NCBI GenBank assembly: GCA_030407085.1
Contig: CM059584.1
Span: forward strand, 133,662,001 to 133,726,000
Direction of reading: 5' to 3'
Length of the DNA stretch: 64,000 bases
Origin: Trichopria drosophilae
Lineage: Eukaryota; Arthropoda; Insecta; Hymenoptera; Diapriidae
Each line of letters starts with the position of its first letter. Positions within the stretch are counted from its first letter, which is position 1. The notes beneath the pieces were generated by a model. It was not told the DNA's origin. It worked only from the letters and a program-made list of their open reading frames with translations, and searched no databases. Shown here piece by piece: positions 1 through 12,479 of this stretch. Position numbers and translations under genes: made by a program.

Positions 1-2125
1 CGGGATTTAGAAGAGGGCGTTCTGTGGAAGACAAGATTTTCACGCTAAATGCAGCAGTCCAGATTCAATTAAGGAGAGCAGCGTCTAAATGCTATGTTCT
101 CTTTGTTGACTTCCGCAGAGCGTTCGACTCTATTCCACACAACAAACTGTGGCTCAAGTTATTTAATATGGACTTAAGTGCAAAATTGGTTAGGTTGCTT
201 AAGGCATTCTATAATTCAGCCGAGTCAGCAGTTGTCTGCCCATCAGGTTCAACTGATCGGGTCAGGGTGACTGAAGGGGTCCTACAGGGAGAAATTTTGA
301 GCCCGCTGCTTTTTATCATGTATATTTCCGACATACTGTCTTTTTTTCGCGAACAAGGCTTGAGAGGCATTGATTTTACATCCACCTATGACCTTATGAT
401 GCTCCTCTTCGCCGATGACGTGGCGATATTTGCTTACTCGCCTGTCGACTTAAGATCTAAGCTGAGGGTGCTTGCGTCCTACTGCAAGCAGAATGGCCTT
501 GTAGTAAATTTGGACAAAACTAAAATAATTGTTTTCAGGAGGGGCGGCCCTCTCGACGCATCTTCCAGAGACTTTTTTTTCGACAGTCGGCGGGTGGAGG
601 TGGTGGCTACGTGCCCCTACCTGGGCACTATCGTCTCCTCCTCGGCGAGTGGGCTGAAGGCTACTGAAAACGCTATAGCCAAGACTCGTCAGGCAACGGC
701 GTCTGTCTTGGTTTTAATGGCTTCAGCTAGATGTGACTCAGGCAGCGCAGCCCTCAAATTGTACGGTGCTTCAATCGTATCCACTCTCTTATACGCCGCT
801 CCCTGTTGGGCCCTGGATCACCTTCCATCCCTGGAATCGATCCAGGTAGAATTTTTTAAGAAATGGCTTAAGCTCCCGCCTTCGACCCCACCATACCTCC
901 TACGCCTTGAGTTGGGTCTCTACCCTATATCAGCAGAAATTGTACGCAGAGCGCTGTCCCTTGTGATAAAATACTTGAGGCAGCCACCGAGCAGTTTGCC
1001 GCGGCTGGGACTACTCAGACTTTTTGAGCTCAGTTTGGTTGGAACTAGTCCGACATCTTTGAACTGGATCTCACAGTTTAGGTCAGTCCTCAAGGACGCC
1101 TGTTACAATAATTTATGGGCTAATTTCATGGCTGGTAACTGGAAGTCCTCTCTTACTTCCACCTGCGTAACTTTCGCTACATCCCAGCGTAATCGTGATC
1201 TCCAGCGCTACTACATGTCGGACTCGTTCCAAATCCCAGTGTTTAGACAATTCTCCGATGGCCTGGCTTCACTGGCTCTCCTGAGCGATGCCAATTGGCG
1301 CACCTGCGCCTCAAGGTCCAGCTGAGAACGGCCACAATATATTCGCGCTCATTCTGCATTGGTTCGACACTCCATGCTTACAATCCGACCGAACCTTGCT
1401 CGATATGTAATACGGGTGGAAGGGAGACGTTAACGCACATACAGTAAAACCCCTCTTACTTGAACAGGGTCGAGCCAGCATTTCCCCTCCGACCCCGTTT
1501 ATTTGAACGCTTACAGTTGTCCCCACTCCTCGCGCAATATACCCGTCCGTCGTGAGTAGCGCACGCGCATTGGAATTTGTATCCGCGTAAGAGCGAGTAG
1601 TGGGGGTAAGGGGAAGTAGAAATCGTTCAAATAAACGAGGTTATTTTGTTCAAATAGACGGGGTGTTCAAGAAAGCGAGTGTTCAAGTAAGAGGGGTTTT
1701 ACTGTATTGTGCGACTGTCCTCTTTCCAGCAGACTTAATGGTCTTTTTAATCGACTCAGCTGACCCGCGGGTTTTGGGTGTGCTTTTTGGTTTCGTTAGT
1801 TCCTGCTTTGCCAGAAGGAGATTTATTATGGAAACTTAGGTAGCCCTTTTTTTTCGATCTATTGCCTGTATCGGTTCGGTTGTATTCGGTTATTTTGTAC
1901 CCTCGCGCGTTATATGTAGCCAGTCCTTTCTGTAGCGGTGATTTTTTATTTCTTATTTATATTTTATTTTATTATTATATGTATTTATACTAGCCTATGC
2001 CGTACTAGTTTTTTGCGTCACTTTCCAGTATTGTAAGTCCCCTGATTTTTTATGTCGTGCACTCCACCCAAAAAAATTAATGTATATTCATATATGGGTT
2101 CAATAAACTATACTACTACTACTAT
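1..2125 (+). pseudogene. Non-LTR retrotransposon relic (reverse transcriptase, 3' part)
   Basis: The reading frame is open from base 3 at the window edge, so the 5' part lies outside. Seen in the translation: an RT palm with YVLFVDFRRAFDSI (motif A), EGVLQGEILSPLLF, the catalytic FADD, then LDKTKIIVFRRGG. The main frame stops at 1323-1325. A one-base frame change near 1300 continues it as RLKVQLRTATIY through a C-terminal zinc-knuckle-like CSIC...TLTHILCDCP segment, which a MITE at 1442-1704 interrupts. The distal frame stops at 1837-1839. The 3' UTR carries AATAAA near 2102 and a short TAC-repeat tail. FADD, the knuckle and the repeat tail are typical of non-LTR elements. I do not assign a clade. 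The copy is dead because of the frameshift and the insertion. Confidence 0.88.
1442..1704. mobile_element. TA-flanked MITE, CAGTAAAACCCC family
   Basis: Inverted termini CAGTAAAACCCCTCTTACTT (1442) and its complement ending at 1704, about 25 bp, flanked on both sides by TA. Removing the element and one TA joins the flanking retrotransposon frame through HILCDCP. CAGT ends with a TA duplication suggest pogo/Tigger-type mobilisation (inference). It carries a G-rich box near 1598-1615. It has no coding capacity. Confidence 0.9.
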
Positions 2126-3745
2126 AACTATTATATTAACTTAACTTAATTACTTTTTAGATCGTTAACTTTTAAGTTAACTTAATTAGGTTTACTTTTA
2201 ACTTTTTAACTTTTAACTTTTAACCGTTTAATATTTAACGTTTTAATTTTAACTTTTTAACATTTTAACTTTGAACTTTTTAACTTTAACTTATAACTTT
2301 GAACTTCTTAACTTTAACCTTTACTCTTGTAACTTTGAATAGTTAACTTAACTTCTATTTCAATTAACTATAAATAACGAGTTAACTTTTATCTTAATTT
2401 AGCAATTTTTTTATAACGTTAACTTTAACTTAACTTATTGTTAGTTACTTTAACTTTTTGTTAATTAATATTAACTTAACTTAATTACTTTTTAGATAGT
2501 TAACTTTTACCTTTTAACTTTATTATTAGTTAACTTAACTAAATTACGAGTAAACTTTTAACTTAACTTACTTACTTTTTTGTACAGTTAACTTTAACTT
2601 AAGTTAGTTAAAAGAAAATTGAATGCCTTTGAAATCAACTTTTTAACTATTAACTGTTTAACTTTAACTTTTTAACTGTTAACTTTAACTTTTTAACTTT
2701 TTACTTTGTGACTTAAACTTTTAATTTTTTAACTCTTAACTTCTTAACTTCTTAACTTTAATTTATGACTTTCAACTTTTAACTTAACTTAGTTACTTTA
2801 ACTTTTTGTTAATTAATATTAATTTAATTAAGTTTACTTTTAACTTTAAATTTTTTATTTTTCAACTTTAACTTTTTAATTTTTTATCATCATAAAACTT
2901 TTAACTCTAACTTTTAACTTCTTAACTTTAAATTTTAATTTGCAACTTTTAACTCTATTATTAGTTTAATTTTTCAATTTTAACTTTTTAACATTTTAAC
3001 TTTCAACTTTTAACTTAACTTATAGTTACTTTAACTTTTTGTGAATTAATATTAACTTAATATAATTAAGTTTACTTTTAACTTCTTAATTTTTAACTTT
3101 TAACTTTTAATTTTTTATTTTTCAACTTTAACTTTTTATCATTATAAAACTTTTCGCTTTTAACTCTAACTTTTAACTTCTTAACTTTAAATTTTAATTT
3201 GCAACTTTTAACTCTATTATTAGTTTAATTTTTCAATTCTAACTTTTTAACATTTTAACTTTTAAATTTTAACTTTTATCTTTTTAACTTTTCACATCTT
3301 AACTTTTTAACTGTTTAACTTTTTCTGATTAGAAAACTTTTAACATTTTATCTTTTCACGTAAAAAATTATTTACGTTTATCTTTATTCATTTTACTTTT
3401 AACAGATAAGTGTACCTTTTTTACTTTTCAAGTTTTTTTACTTTCAACCATTTAATATTTAACGTTTTAATTTTAACTTTTACTGTTTAGCTTTTAAAAT
3501 TTAACTTTTCATATCTTAACTTTTAAATGTTAACTTTTAAATTGTTAACTTTTCACGTCTAACTTTAAAATTTTTAATTTTAGCATTTTAACTTTTAACT
3601 TTGTAACTTTAACTTTTTAATTTTTTAACTTTTTAACTTTAACTTTTAACTTTTTAACTTTTGATTTGATTTGAAACCAATATAATAATTATCTGGGACA
3701 ACTGTCCTTGGACATAATTACAATAAAAAAAATACATATACAAAA
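2126..3745. repeat. Degenerate TTAACTTT simple repeat
   Basis: About 1.6 kb composed almost wholly of the words TTAACTTT, TTTTAAC and TTAACTTAA in irregular spacing. There is no open frame and no gene-like segment. It begins directly after the retrotransposon tail. A short higher-complexity island at about 3661-3745 (GACAACTGTCCTTGG within it) precedes the ordered satellite. Confidence 0.9.
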
Positions 3746-6130
3746 TTACTTTTAACATTGTAACTTTTAACTTTATTATTATAGTTAACTTAACTTCTAT
3801 TTAAAATAACTAAATTAAGAGTTAACTTTTAACTTAACATAGTTATTTTTTGTACAGTTTTTTTAAAAGTTACAGTTTAGAAGTTAATAGTTAAAAAGTT
3901 AAAAAGTTAAAAGCTTTTAACTTTTAACATTAATTTTTTATTTTTTTAAGTTTTAACTTTAACTTTTTAACTTCTTAACTTAAATTTTTAACTTGTAACT
4001 TTCAACTTTATTATTAGTTAATTTAACTTCTATTTCAAATAACTAAATTAAGAATTAACTTTTAACTTAACATAGTTATTTTTGTACAGTTTTTTTAAAA
4101 GTTACAGTTCAGAAGTTAATAGTTAAAAAATTAAAAGCTTTTAACTTTTAACATTAATTTTTTACTTTTTAAGTTTTAACTTTAACTTTTTAACTTCTTA
4201 ACTTAAACTTTTAACTTGTAACTTTCACCTTTATTATTAGTTAATTTAACTTCTATTTCAAATAACTAAATTAAGAATTAACTTTTAACTTAACATAGTT
4301 ATTTTTGTACAGTTTTTTTAAAAGTTACAGTTCAGAAGTTAATAGTTAAAAAATTAAAAGCTTTTAACTTTTAACATTAATTTTTTACTTTTTAAGTTTT
4401 AACTTTAACTTTTTAACTTCTTAACTTAAACTTTTAACTTGTAACTTTCACCTTTATTATTAGTTAATTTAACTTCTATTTCAAATAACTAAATTAAGAA
4501 TTAACTTTTAACTTAACATAGTTATTTTTGTACAGTTTTTTTAAAAGTTACAGTTCAGAAGTTAATAGTTAAAAAATTAAAAGCTTTTAACTTTTAACAT
4601 TAATTTTTTACTTTTTAAGTTTTAACTTTAACTTTTTAACTTCTTAACTTAAACTTTTAACTTGTAACTTTCACCTTTATTATTAGTTAATTTAACTTCT
4701 ATTTCAATTAACTCAATTACGAGTTAACTTTTAACTTAACATAGTTATTTTTTGTACAGTTTTTTTAAAAGTTACAGTTTAGAAGTTAATAGTTAAAAAG
4801 TTAAAAAGTTAAAAGCTTTTAACTTTTAACATTAATTTTTTATTTTTTTAAGTTTTAACTTTAACTTTTTAACTTCTTCACTTACATTTTTAACTTGTAA
4901 CTTTCAACTTTATTATTAGTTAACTTAATTTCTATTTCAAATAACTAAATTAAGAGTTAACTTTTAACTTAACATAGTTATTTTTTGTACAGTTTTTTAA
5001 AAGTTACAGTTCAGAAGTTAATAGTTAAAAAATTAAAAGCTTTTAACTTTTAACATTAATTTTTTACTTTTTAAGTTTTAACTTTAACTTTTTAACTTCT
5101 TAACTTAAACTTTTAACTTGTAACTTTCACCTTTATTATTAGTTAATTTAACTTCTATTTCAAGTAACTACATTACGAGTTAACTTTTAACTTAACATAG
5201 TTATTTTTGTACAGTTTTTTTAAAAGTTACAGTTCAGAAGTTAATAGTTAAAAAGTTAAAAGCTTTTAACTTTTAACATTAATTTTTTATTTTTTTAAGT
5301 TTTAACTTTAACTTTTTAACTTCTTAACTTAAACTTTTAACTTGTAACTTTCACCTTTATTATTAGTTAATTTAACTTCTATTTCAATTAACTCAATTAC
5401 GAGTTAACTTTTAACTTAACATAGTTATTTTTTGTACAGTTTTTTTAAAAGTTACAGTTTAGAAGTTAATAGTTAAAAAGTTAAAAAGTTAAAAGCTTTT
5501 AACTTTTAACATTAATTTTTTATTTTTTTAAGTTTTAACTTTAACTTTTTAACTTCTTCACTTACATTTTTAACTTGTAACTTTCAACTTTATTATTAGT
5601 TAACTTAATTTCTATTTCAAATAACTAAATTAAGAGTTAACTTTTAACTTAACATAGTTATTTTTTGTACAGTTTTTTAAAAGTTACAGTTCAGAAGTTA
5701 ATAGTTAAAAAGTTAAAAGCTTTTAACTTTTAACATTAATTTTTTATTTTTTTAAGTTTTAACTTTAACTTTTTAACTTCTTAACTTAAACTTTTAACTT
5801 GCAACTTTCACCTTTATTATTAGCTAATTTAACTTCTATTTCAAGTAACTACATTACGAGTTAACTTTTAACTTAACATAGTTATTTTTGTACAGTTTTT
5901 TTAAAAGTTACAGTTCAGAAGTTAATAGTTAAAAAGTTAAAAGCTTTTAACTTTTAACATTAATTTTTTATTTTTTTAAGTTTTAACTTTAACTTTTTAA
6001 CTTCTTAACTTAAACTTTTAACTTGTAACTTTCACCTTTATTATTAGTTAATTTAACTTCTATTTCAAGTAACTAAATTACGATTTAACTTTTAACTTAA
6101 CTTTAGTTATTTTTTCGTACAGTTAATTTC
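3746..6130. repeat. Satellite: ~10 monomers of ~225 bp with 680-bp higher-order unit
   Basis: A HindIII-type AAGCTT recurs at 3911, 4135, 4358, 4581, 4813, 5037, 5260, 5493, 5717 and 5941, giving periods of 223-233 bp. Each monomer centres on the perfect palindrome GTTAAAAGCTTTTAAC and also carries a TTTTTGTACAG segment. Variants recur at 680 bp: the CTCAATTACGAG form at about 4710 and 5390, the CTTCACTTACATTT form at about 4873 and 5553, and the GTAACTACATTACG form at about 5164 and 5844. This indicates a three-monomer higher-order unit present about twice. The monomers are built from the same TTAACTTT word as the upstream repeat. Confidence 0.92.
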
Positions 6131-6311
6131 AATAACTTACAATTAAATAAAAAAGTTAACTTACCCAACCCTGCTTCCTTTTTATAATTAATTAACTGTA
6201 GTAAATTATATATTATTCGCATTTCCCGAGTTATCACTTCAATTTCCGAAATTTGAAATGTTTTTTAAAAAATTTGCTCAGTCGGTAATAGTGGTGAAAT
6301 GAGAATATAGG
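6131..6311 (+). promoter_or_regulatory. Presumed 5' flank and 5' UTR of mRpS9
   Basis: About 180 bp of ordinary sequence between the end of the satellite and the mRpS9 start codon. No clear TATA box or initiator was found. It must hold the promoter and 5' UTR if transcription starts inside the non-satellite DNA, unless there is a further upstream non-coding exon. Confidence 0.4.
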
Positions 6312-9300
6312 ATGGCCGGTTCACGAATATTTTGTCAGTTTTCAGTTTTAAAAAATGCATTTACATCCGGAAACATTGGAAATAGATCACAAAGAATTGT
6401 ATCCCCACTGGTGAATAATTTTATAACACAACAAAATTAATTTACTCTTATAATTCGTATTGAAAATTTCTAACCTAAAAATTATGTTTATCACTTGTAA
6501 GATAATTTGTAATTACAGTACATATTAATATTTTATAAAAATATTCTTATATTAGGGAACAAATTTATACACTACAAATGCTGCTCCGAGTGCAAACAAC
6601 CCGGACAATGAAATGCAAAGAAAAGAGAAAAATATGAGCAAAGCGATGAAAGCGTATTTGACTCGAGCAAAAGAATATGGTACGATATTCAACATTTCTA
6701 TTTAACATTCATCATTTAATTAAAAACTTTTTGTAGACGAGTTCATAAACAAGGAAAGAAGCGAATATGAAATTGGAAAACGTCACTTAGCAAACATGAT
6801 GGGAGTAGAAGAATCGAGTTTCACCCAACCTGATATCAATGTACGATTTTTCCATTTTTATATGAATCCCTTTTATAATTTTTTTCTTTTTAGTCGGCGA
6901 TAGAATATTTATTTCCGTCTGGGTTGTATGAAAAACGAGCAAGGCCTTCGATGTTACCACCGGAAGAAGCTTTTCCACCTCGTAAAGAAGCTGAATTTAA
7001 CGAACTTGGAAGACCGCATCATTCCATGTTTTACACTCGTAAACCAAATTATTACAAGGCGCTTTACGTAAGTATTATTTCATTCGTATGAATTTAATTT
7101 AATTCATTTAAAAATACTTCAGGATATTGTGGAAGAGCTGGAGAAATTAAAAGCTTACGAAGATCAAATGATTAAAAAGAAAGTTCTTCCAGATCCAAAT
7201 AACGCCATGTAAGTATTTAAAAATAAATTCGTATCACCTAAAATTGTTGCGTTTATAATATTTTATGCAGAGATTTGGGTGGCACTGCGTGGCTGAACAA
7301 GAAAGAATTTGAAAGCAGACTTCTCGAAACGCTTAGCGACGAAATGGTAAGTTCGTAATTTCAGACATAATTACAGTAGGATCTCCCTTATTCTAATTAG
7401 TAAAGTTTTTCAAGATGGCGCCGACCTCTCTTATTCTAATTTTCCCCTTACCCCCACTTACTTTGCTTGCGAGCTTGTGATTCGTGGACAATATTTTTCG
7501 TTGACTTTTCGTGTGATAATGGGAGAAGACTTGTGGGGAAGGATTAAAATAAGAGAGGCGGGAGAATTAAAATAAGAAAGGCAATTAGAATAAGAGAGGT
7601 TCGAACAAGAGAGGTTCTACTGTACAGTAGCCCTCCTCTTATTTTATCTTTTCGAGACAAGAAAGATGGCGGTTCCTTCTCTTATTTTAACGCTTCCCCT
7701 CATCCCCACCACTAAGGATCTAAGAAAGAGAAAACAGATATGATGGAATCTTTCTTCGCTTCTATGCGCAATTGTAAAATTCATTTCGATTTTTTACAGT
7801 GTACCACCTGATTTGTATACATATAGACATATATGTACAGTGGCCCTCCCCTTATTTTAACTTTTTTTCGTCCCTCAAGGTACGTTTTCATGGAGCGGAA
7901 AATATCCAGATATTTTTCCCCCCTCTTAGCGTAATTGCAGCTAGATATGCGCTTAAATACAGTACTCCTTCCTTTATTCTAACTTGTCCAGTCAGGCAAG
8001 ATGGCGGCCTTCTTCCCTTATTCTAATTTTCCCCTCTCCCCCACTACTTCGATTTGTAGTCACACTTTCGTCTCTTTTTCTTTTGTTGCGCATGCGCCGT
8101 TATTTGCATTTGGAAAATCCACACGTCAACACACGTCAGTGGGGAGAACGCGTGGGGGGAAATATTAGAATAGGAGAAGAGAAAAAATTAGAATAAGGGA
8201 AGGAGTACTGTAGTTGGACTGTGCCAAACTATTAGATATTGGCGGGATTTTAAAATTGAATTTCGTAATTGGTAATTTGGGCAGTTTATATGGGTGATTC
8301 TCCAGAAACAGGGCATCTTCGTGTCTTTATGTTATATCTTACAAAAACTTTGACAATAAATTATTAAATTTTGATAGAAATGTTAAATAAACATCCCTGG
8401 CCCATGTTAATTTGAAAAAATAATACTTTTGTTACAAAAAACTGGTGTAAAATGACATTTAAAGACTAAAAGTAGCATTTTTGATATGTCCAAACCTCTA
8501 AGTTCAAAACTTTAAAATATTAGCGCTATTAAGAAACCGAATTATTTTAATTTATTCAAATAATATTTCTATAGTACAGCTCAAACTATACAATTTCTCT
8601 CTGTATAATATTTAATTAAATCAATATATATACTTATAATTATTGAAATATTAATGTCTTAAGAAATTTCTATGAGGTAACGACAATGCGTAAACTGGTA
8701 TAAATGAACTGGAAATAATTAATTTTTTTACTAAAACTTATAAGAAAATCAAAGAAAAAACACTACACTTTACTAATCCTCCATAGAAAATTGAAAAGAG
8801 AACATATTTACCTCATGAACAAGTAAAAACTGTATAAAAATACCACGTATTTTTATTAAATTAATTGTCGTCACCCGTTCTAATTTTGGTATTTTTATAC
8901 AAACAGCAATTAAAAAACGATGAAAACTTAAAGATTAAAGGAATAATCGTTACTGGCAATTTGTTTTTTAATTTATTATTGTTAAAAATATGTAAAATTG
9001 GATTTTTTACAAATTTTCATTGTCGTCACCTTTATTGTCGTTACCAAACATTTGGCGTATCAGGTACGAAACAAGAACAAAGTGTAACCCGTAGCAGAAA
9101 ATATTTTTCAAATCATAAATAACATTTATATTTCTCTTCCTCTTAGACATTCATTTAAATATAATTTAAAAAACCACAAAATTAAATTTTATATTTGTTA
9201 CAACGTTATGAATCAAGTTTATTATGATATAATATTATTTATTAAAATTATGAATATAATATTATCATTGCAGTTACTAACCAACGACACATTAACTTTA

Positions 9301-10956
9301 ATAAATTTATTTTGTCTAAAACTTCTTCAAAAATTCATGTGTATTTCTTAATTTTTTAATTATTACTTAATAAATAATTTTCATTTATTCACAAAAATGC
9401 ACTAAATCAGATATGTACATTATGTTTTTGACTCTTTAGAGTTATTTTTTTCAAGTTTTTAATAAGCAATTGTTGGTTTATATAGCCGTATGAAAATGCG
9501 TCATAGTAAAAGTCTTCCCCTTTCCTTTAAAATAATTTTGTAGCGTGACTACTTTAACAATAACTGAACTTGGTGCTAATAAGCAAGAATCCAAAAAAAA
9601 AAATTTACAGTAACTGAAAAAAAAACTTTTCATTCTTGAAAATGCCCTGTTTTTGGAGAATCACCCATATCTTCATATTTATTTTGTATAATTACTTAAA
9701 TCTACTCAAATAATAAATATTTACATTTTTATCAAGGACATTATCGTTATTCTCGACATTTCTTTAAAATTTCATGCTTTGATCTTTCGCGCGATCATCA
9801 TAACCTCAAAATTGCAAAAATCGAAATAAAACTAAATTATTTCTATTTTTCTTTCTTTTTAACGATTCCAGGCAAGAAAGAGAAGCAAATATAAAACGAT
9901 TTTTCATAAATTCAGAAAACAGGGCTTTTTATGTATTCATTTTTTTAAATAGAATTTTAAATTATATATCCAGATATTTTACGCTCCATGAAAACGAGGG
10001 AAAGGCGATTTTGGTCAGATATTATATCGCGGCGATTTTGTGCAGATGGGGGTGAAAAGATGGTAGAGTGGGGGAAATATCCGGATATTTTTCGCTTCAT
10101 GAATTCGGACCTTTATGTTAACTTCTTCCCCTCGTGAGTTCCCCCACTATTCGCCATTTGAAAGTGTTCAAAAGAGTGCAGACTGCTGTTTGCACTTGCG
10201 CATATACAGAGGAAGAAGGACGCCACTATATCTCCTTTCTCTGTTTTTATTCTCTCATACTGCCAGTGGTGGGGATGAAGGGAATCGGTAAAATAAGGGA
10301 AGAAGCCGCCATCTTCCTTGACTCGAAAAGTTAAAATAAGGGGAGGGCCACTGTATGTATAATGTATATGCATGTGTGAATTGACGTCACGACGAATAGT
10401 GGGGGAACGACTGAGGGAAAAAAGTTAAAATAGAGGAAGGAATAACGTTGAAATAAGGGGAGGAGTTAAAATAGTGGGAGTTAAAATAAGGGGAGGATTA
10501 CTGTAATTCTTGTTTGTTTCATTTTATAAAAATATTTTCAGCACGAGTATCTTATTACAACATTGGATAGGGTAGTCGAACATCCGTATTCGTACACGAT
10601 CAAAGATTTCCTACTGACCTTCAGGAAAAAGACGCAATCATTTACAGACACTGTCTATATTCCACCTGTAAGTATAATTTTTTATAAAACGGAGAGAACT
10701 GTCGTTGTTTTGATTAAACATTTTATTTTTAGTTGGAATACGATTCGGAAGGGAGACCATATATTGTTGTGAAAGGTAAGTTTATATTTTAAGTTAATAA
10801 TTTATATTTAGACAGTTTGGTAATGCTAATATTTATCCAGGATGTATGAGGAAAGAGGCCAGAGGTGAAGTGACCCTTCGAGGAAATGGTTCTGGAAAAA
10901 TTACCATTAACGGATGCGACATATCGTACTTTGATACCATTCAAGATCGTGAACAA
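6312..10956 (+). CDS. mRpS9: Mitochondrial ribosomal protein S9 (uS9m), exons 1-9 of 11
   Basis: Small-subunit protein of the mitochondrial ribosome. Exons read from splice sites and frame: 6312-6410, 6556-6679, 6737-6840, 6894-7067, 7123-7208, 7271-7346, 10542-10667, 10733-10775, 10841-10956; then 58985-59147 and 59248-59339. All junction phases agree and give 400 residues (human MRPS9 is about 396). Exon 1 encodes [19 protein letters not shown], basic and free of acidic residues as expected of a mitochondrial presequence. Later landmarks are [10 protein letters not shown] (about residue 88), [14 protein letters not shown], and the start of the uS9 domain ending TIQDREQ at the intron-9 donor. 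The intron between 7346 and 10542 is filled with nested transposons. Exon 1 is my assignment by ATG, donor and composition and is less certain than the rest. Confidence 0.95.
7374..7622. mobile_element. TA/CAGT MITE, TTATTCTAA subfamily
   Basis: Ends CAGTAGGATCTCCCTTATTC (7374) and, inverted, CAGTAGAACCTCTCTTGTTC ending at 7622, with TA on both sides. Internal AAGATGGCGCC about 40 bp from the left end and CCCCTTACCCCCAC at about 7445. It lies in the mRpS9 intron after exon 6. Confidence 0.85.
7960..8210. mobile_element. TA/CAGT MITE, CAGTACTCCTTCC subfamily
   Basis: 251 bp, flanked by TA. TIRs are CAGTACTCCTTCCTTTATTC at the left and its near complement (AATAAGGGAAGGAGTACTG) ending at 8210. 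AAGATGGCGGCC lies about 40 bp inside the left end, and CCCCTCTCCCCCACTAC at about 8030. It is inserted in the larger 7625-10353 element. Confidence 0.88.
8291..9667. mobile_element. 1.38-kb non-autonomous TIR element, copy 1 (TGGGTGATTCTCC ends)
   Basis: TIR TGGGTGATTCTCCAGAAACA at the left; inverted TGGGTGATTCTCCAAAAACA at the right; TA on both sides. No convincing coding frame; the longest frame is low complexity. A second copy lies at 21958-23326 and the two match nearly base for base, with a few small indels. A terminal relic sits near 40806-40832. The superfamily is not recognised. Confidence 0.85.
10354..10503. mobile_element. Additional CAGT-type TIR end
   Basis: A run of TTAAAATAAGGGGAGG words ends in ACTG at 10500-10503 followed by TA, a right-hand terminus of the same CAGTNNNCCTCCCCTTATTT class. 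Its probable partner is the left terminus at 7838. It lies just before mRpS9 exon 7. Confidence 0.6.
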
Positions 10957-11357
10957 GTGAGTAATTGATATTACTTTATTAAATGTGTATTAATCTATAT
11001 TTAAATTGAAACGATTACATGCTATTTAATTATTTTCCGATTGTAATGTCGATTGGGTTTTATATGTATCATAAAATTAGTATAGGATTGTTAAAGAATA
11101 ATTTGTTGTATGTTATATTTCTAATGTTTATTAATGTAATAATTATAATTGTAGACTTATTAATTGATTTCTTTTAATATTGCAAATGTACTAAGTTATT
11201 GGAAAAGTTACAATGTAACAGATGAAATATTAGATACGAGTTCTGAAAATTATCTGGGAGGTTCGGGTACAATAGTAGAAAAGTAACGTAACAATAAGTT
11301 TAAGATCGTTGTCTCCGTTTATTGTTTCCATTTATGACATAGAGAAGAAACACAATA

Positions 11358-11643
11358 CAGTGGTCCTCCCCTTAAGTTTACTTCCTTTAAGTTTTATACT
11401 TCCCGTAAGTTTCAAGATTTTCTTCCCGAATGTTTTATTTTTCCCCTCACATCCTCTTCCACCACCAGGTATTTTAATGTCGCCTGTAAATAAGCGCGGA
11501 GAGGACCACCGAAAACTATGGTAGTGGGGGTTAGGGGAAAGTTAAACTTAAGGGAAGAAGCCGCCATGTTGATAGCTGAAATGTAAAACTTAAGGGGAGA
11601 ACTTGTACTGCCTTAGAATTCAATCGTTTAAGGGGAAACACTG
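11358..11643. mobile_element. TA/CAGT MITE, TTAAGTTTAC subfamily
   Basis: The left end CAGTGGTCCTCCCCTTAAGT at 11358 follows TA. The right end, inverted CAGTGTTTCCCCTTAAACG, ends at 11643 with a mutated flank; an alternative terminus at 11610 is possible. It contains CCGCCATGTTG and the box GTAGTGGGGGTTAGGGGAAA near 11522. Confidence 0.75.
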
Positions 11644-12398
11644 ACAACATTTTCAGCTATATATGAAGGACTTTATTTAAAAATTCAACAGAAATACTTT
11701 GGCGCCAATTTTTATTGGTAAACGAAATTTCAAAGAGATTGATGGTATGGATCTTTCTCAAATACAATCAGAAATCTCATCAAAAGTACACAAAATACTT
11801 CTTCTTCCACAAATTTCAATATTTTTTGATGGCTCTTTTTTTATTTTGTTTCGCAAACCTTCAGGAAGAAATAAGGATATGGATTTTGCGAAATTTTGAT
11901 TTTGTGAAAAATTACAGTGTCAAAAATGCTGAAGAAATAAATTTTTTTCTCTTTTTCACGTTATGTCTCACCAAAAATTGTGACAGAAAAAAAAATATTA
12001 CGAATTATTTTAATTATGACTTGACATAGCTGACAATTCGGATTCTTTATTTAAAAATTTAACAAACATATTTTTTAAATAATTTTTCGCGAGGAATTCA
12101 ATGGTCATAAAAGAAAATGGCTCAAAACAATTTTTTACCACTTTTGAAGGTTTTTTTGTTTCGAAAAAAATGAAATTTTTTAGAAAATATTTTTTTCTAT
12201 TAAACAACAAATTTCGAATTTTACTAGTAGTTTATTATGCTTCCACATTATATGTGCTTACGTAGACTTCCATATAAATTCTCTTAATAATCCAAAATAG
12301 ACAAGTTACACGAAACCAATTTACAAAAATATACATTCCAAAATTATAAAAATACAAAAATGCCATTCAAAAGATACAGCAGGCAGCCGGCTAACTAT
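11644..12398. other. AT-rich intron sequence, no gene seen
   Basis: Long A and T runs with short open frames but no recognisable domain. Near 12205 the segment AATTTCGAATTTTACTA resembles the arm of the fold-back at 13656-14135, so the retroelement at 12.4-13.65 kb may have landed in or next to a related copy. Confidence 0.4.
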
Positions 12399-12415
12399 TC
12401 ATTCATTCATTCATC

Positions 12416-12479
<64 letters not shown>

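Larger units (their letters stand above)
7625..10353. mobile_element. TA/CAGT element with long TIRs, split by nested insertions
   Basis: The left end CAGTAGCCCTCCTCTTATTT starts at 7625, sharing the TA of the preceding MITE. The right end, inverted CAGTGGCCCTCCCCTTATTT, stops at 10353 and is followed by TA. The arms stay similar for about 100 bp and both carry AAGATGGCGG and a CCCTCATCCCCACCACT box. Inside lie the 7960-8210 MITE, the 8291-9667 element, and further inverted pieces (7838 onward and about 9968-10110, sharing ATATCCAGATATTTT). The interleaving of several insertions makes internal limits uncertain. Confidence 0.75.

Noticed and set aside
3746..6130. CRISPR-like regular direct repeats
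   Set aside because: Units of ~225 bp with no spacer/repeat alternation in an insect nuclear sequence; this is a satellite.
8865..9122. 85-codon frame inside the 1.38-kb element
   Set aside because: Low complexity, no domain, and the matching region in the second copy is broken; not evidence of a transposase.
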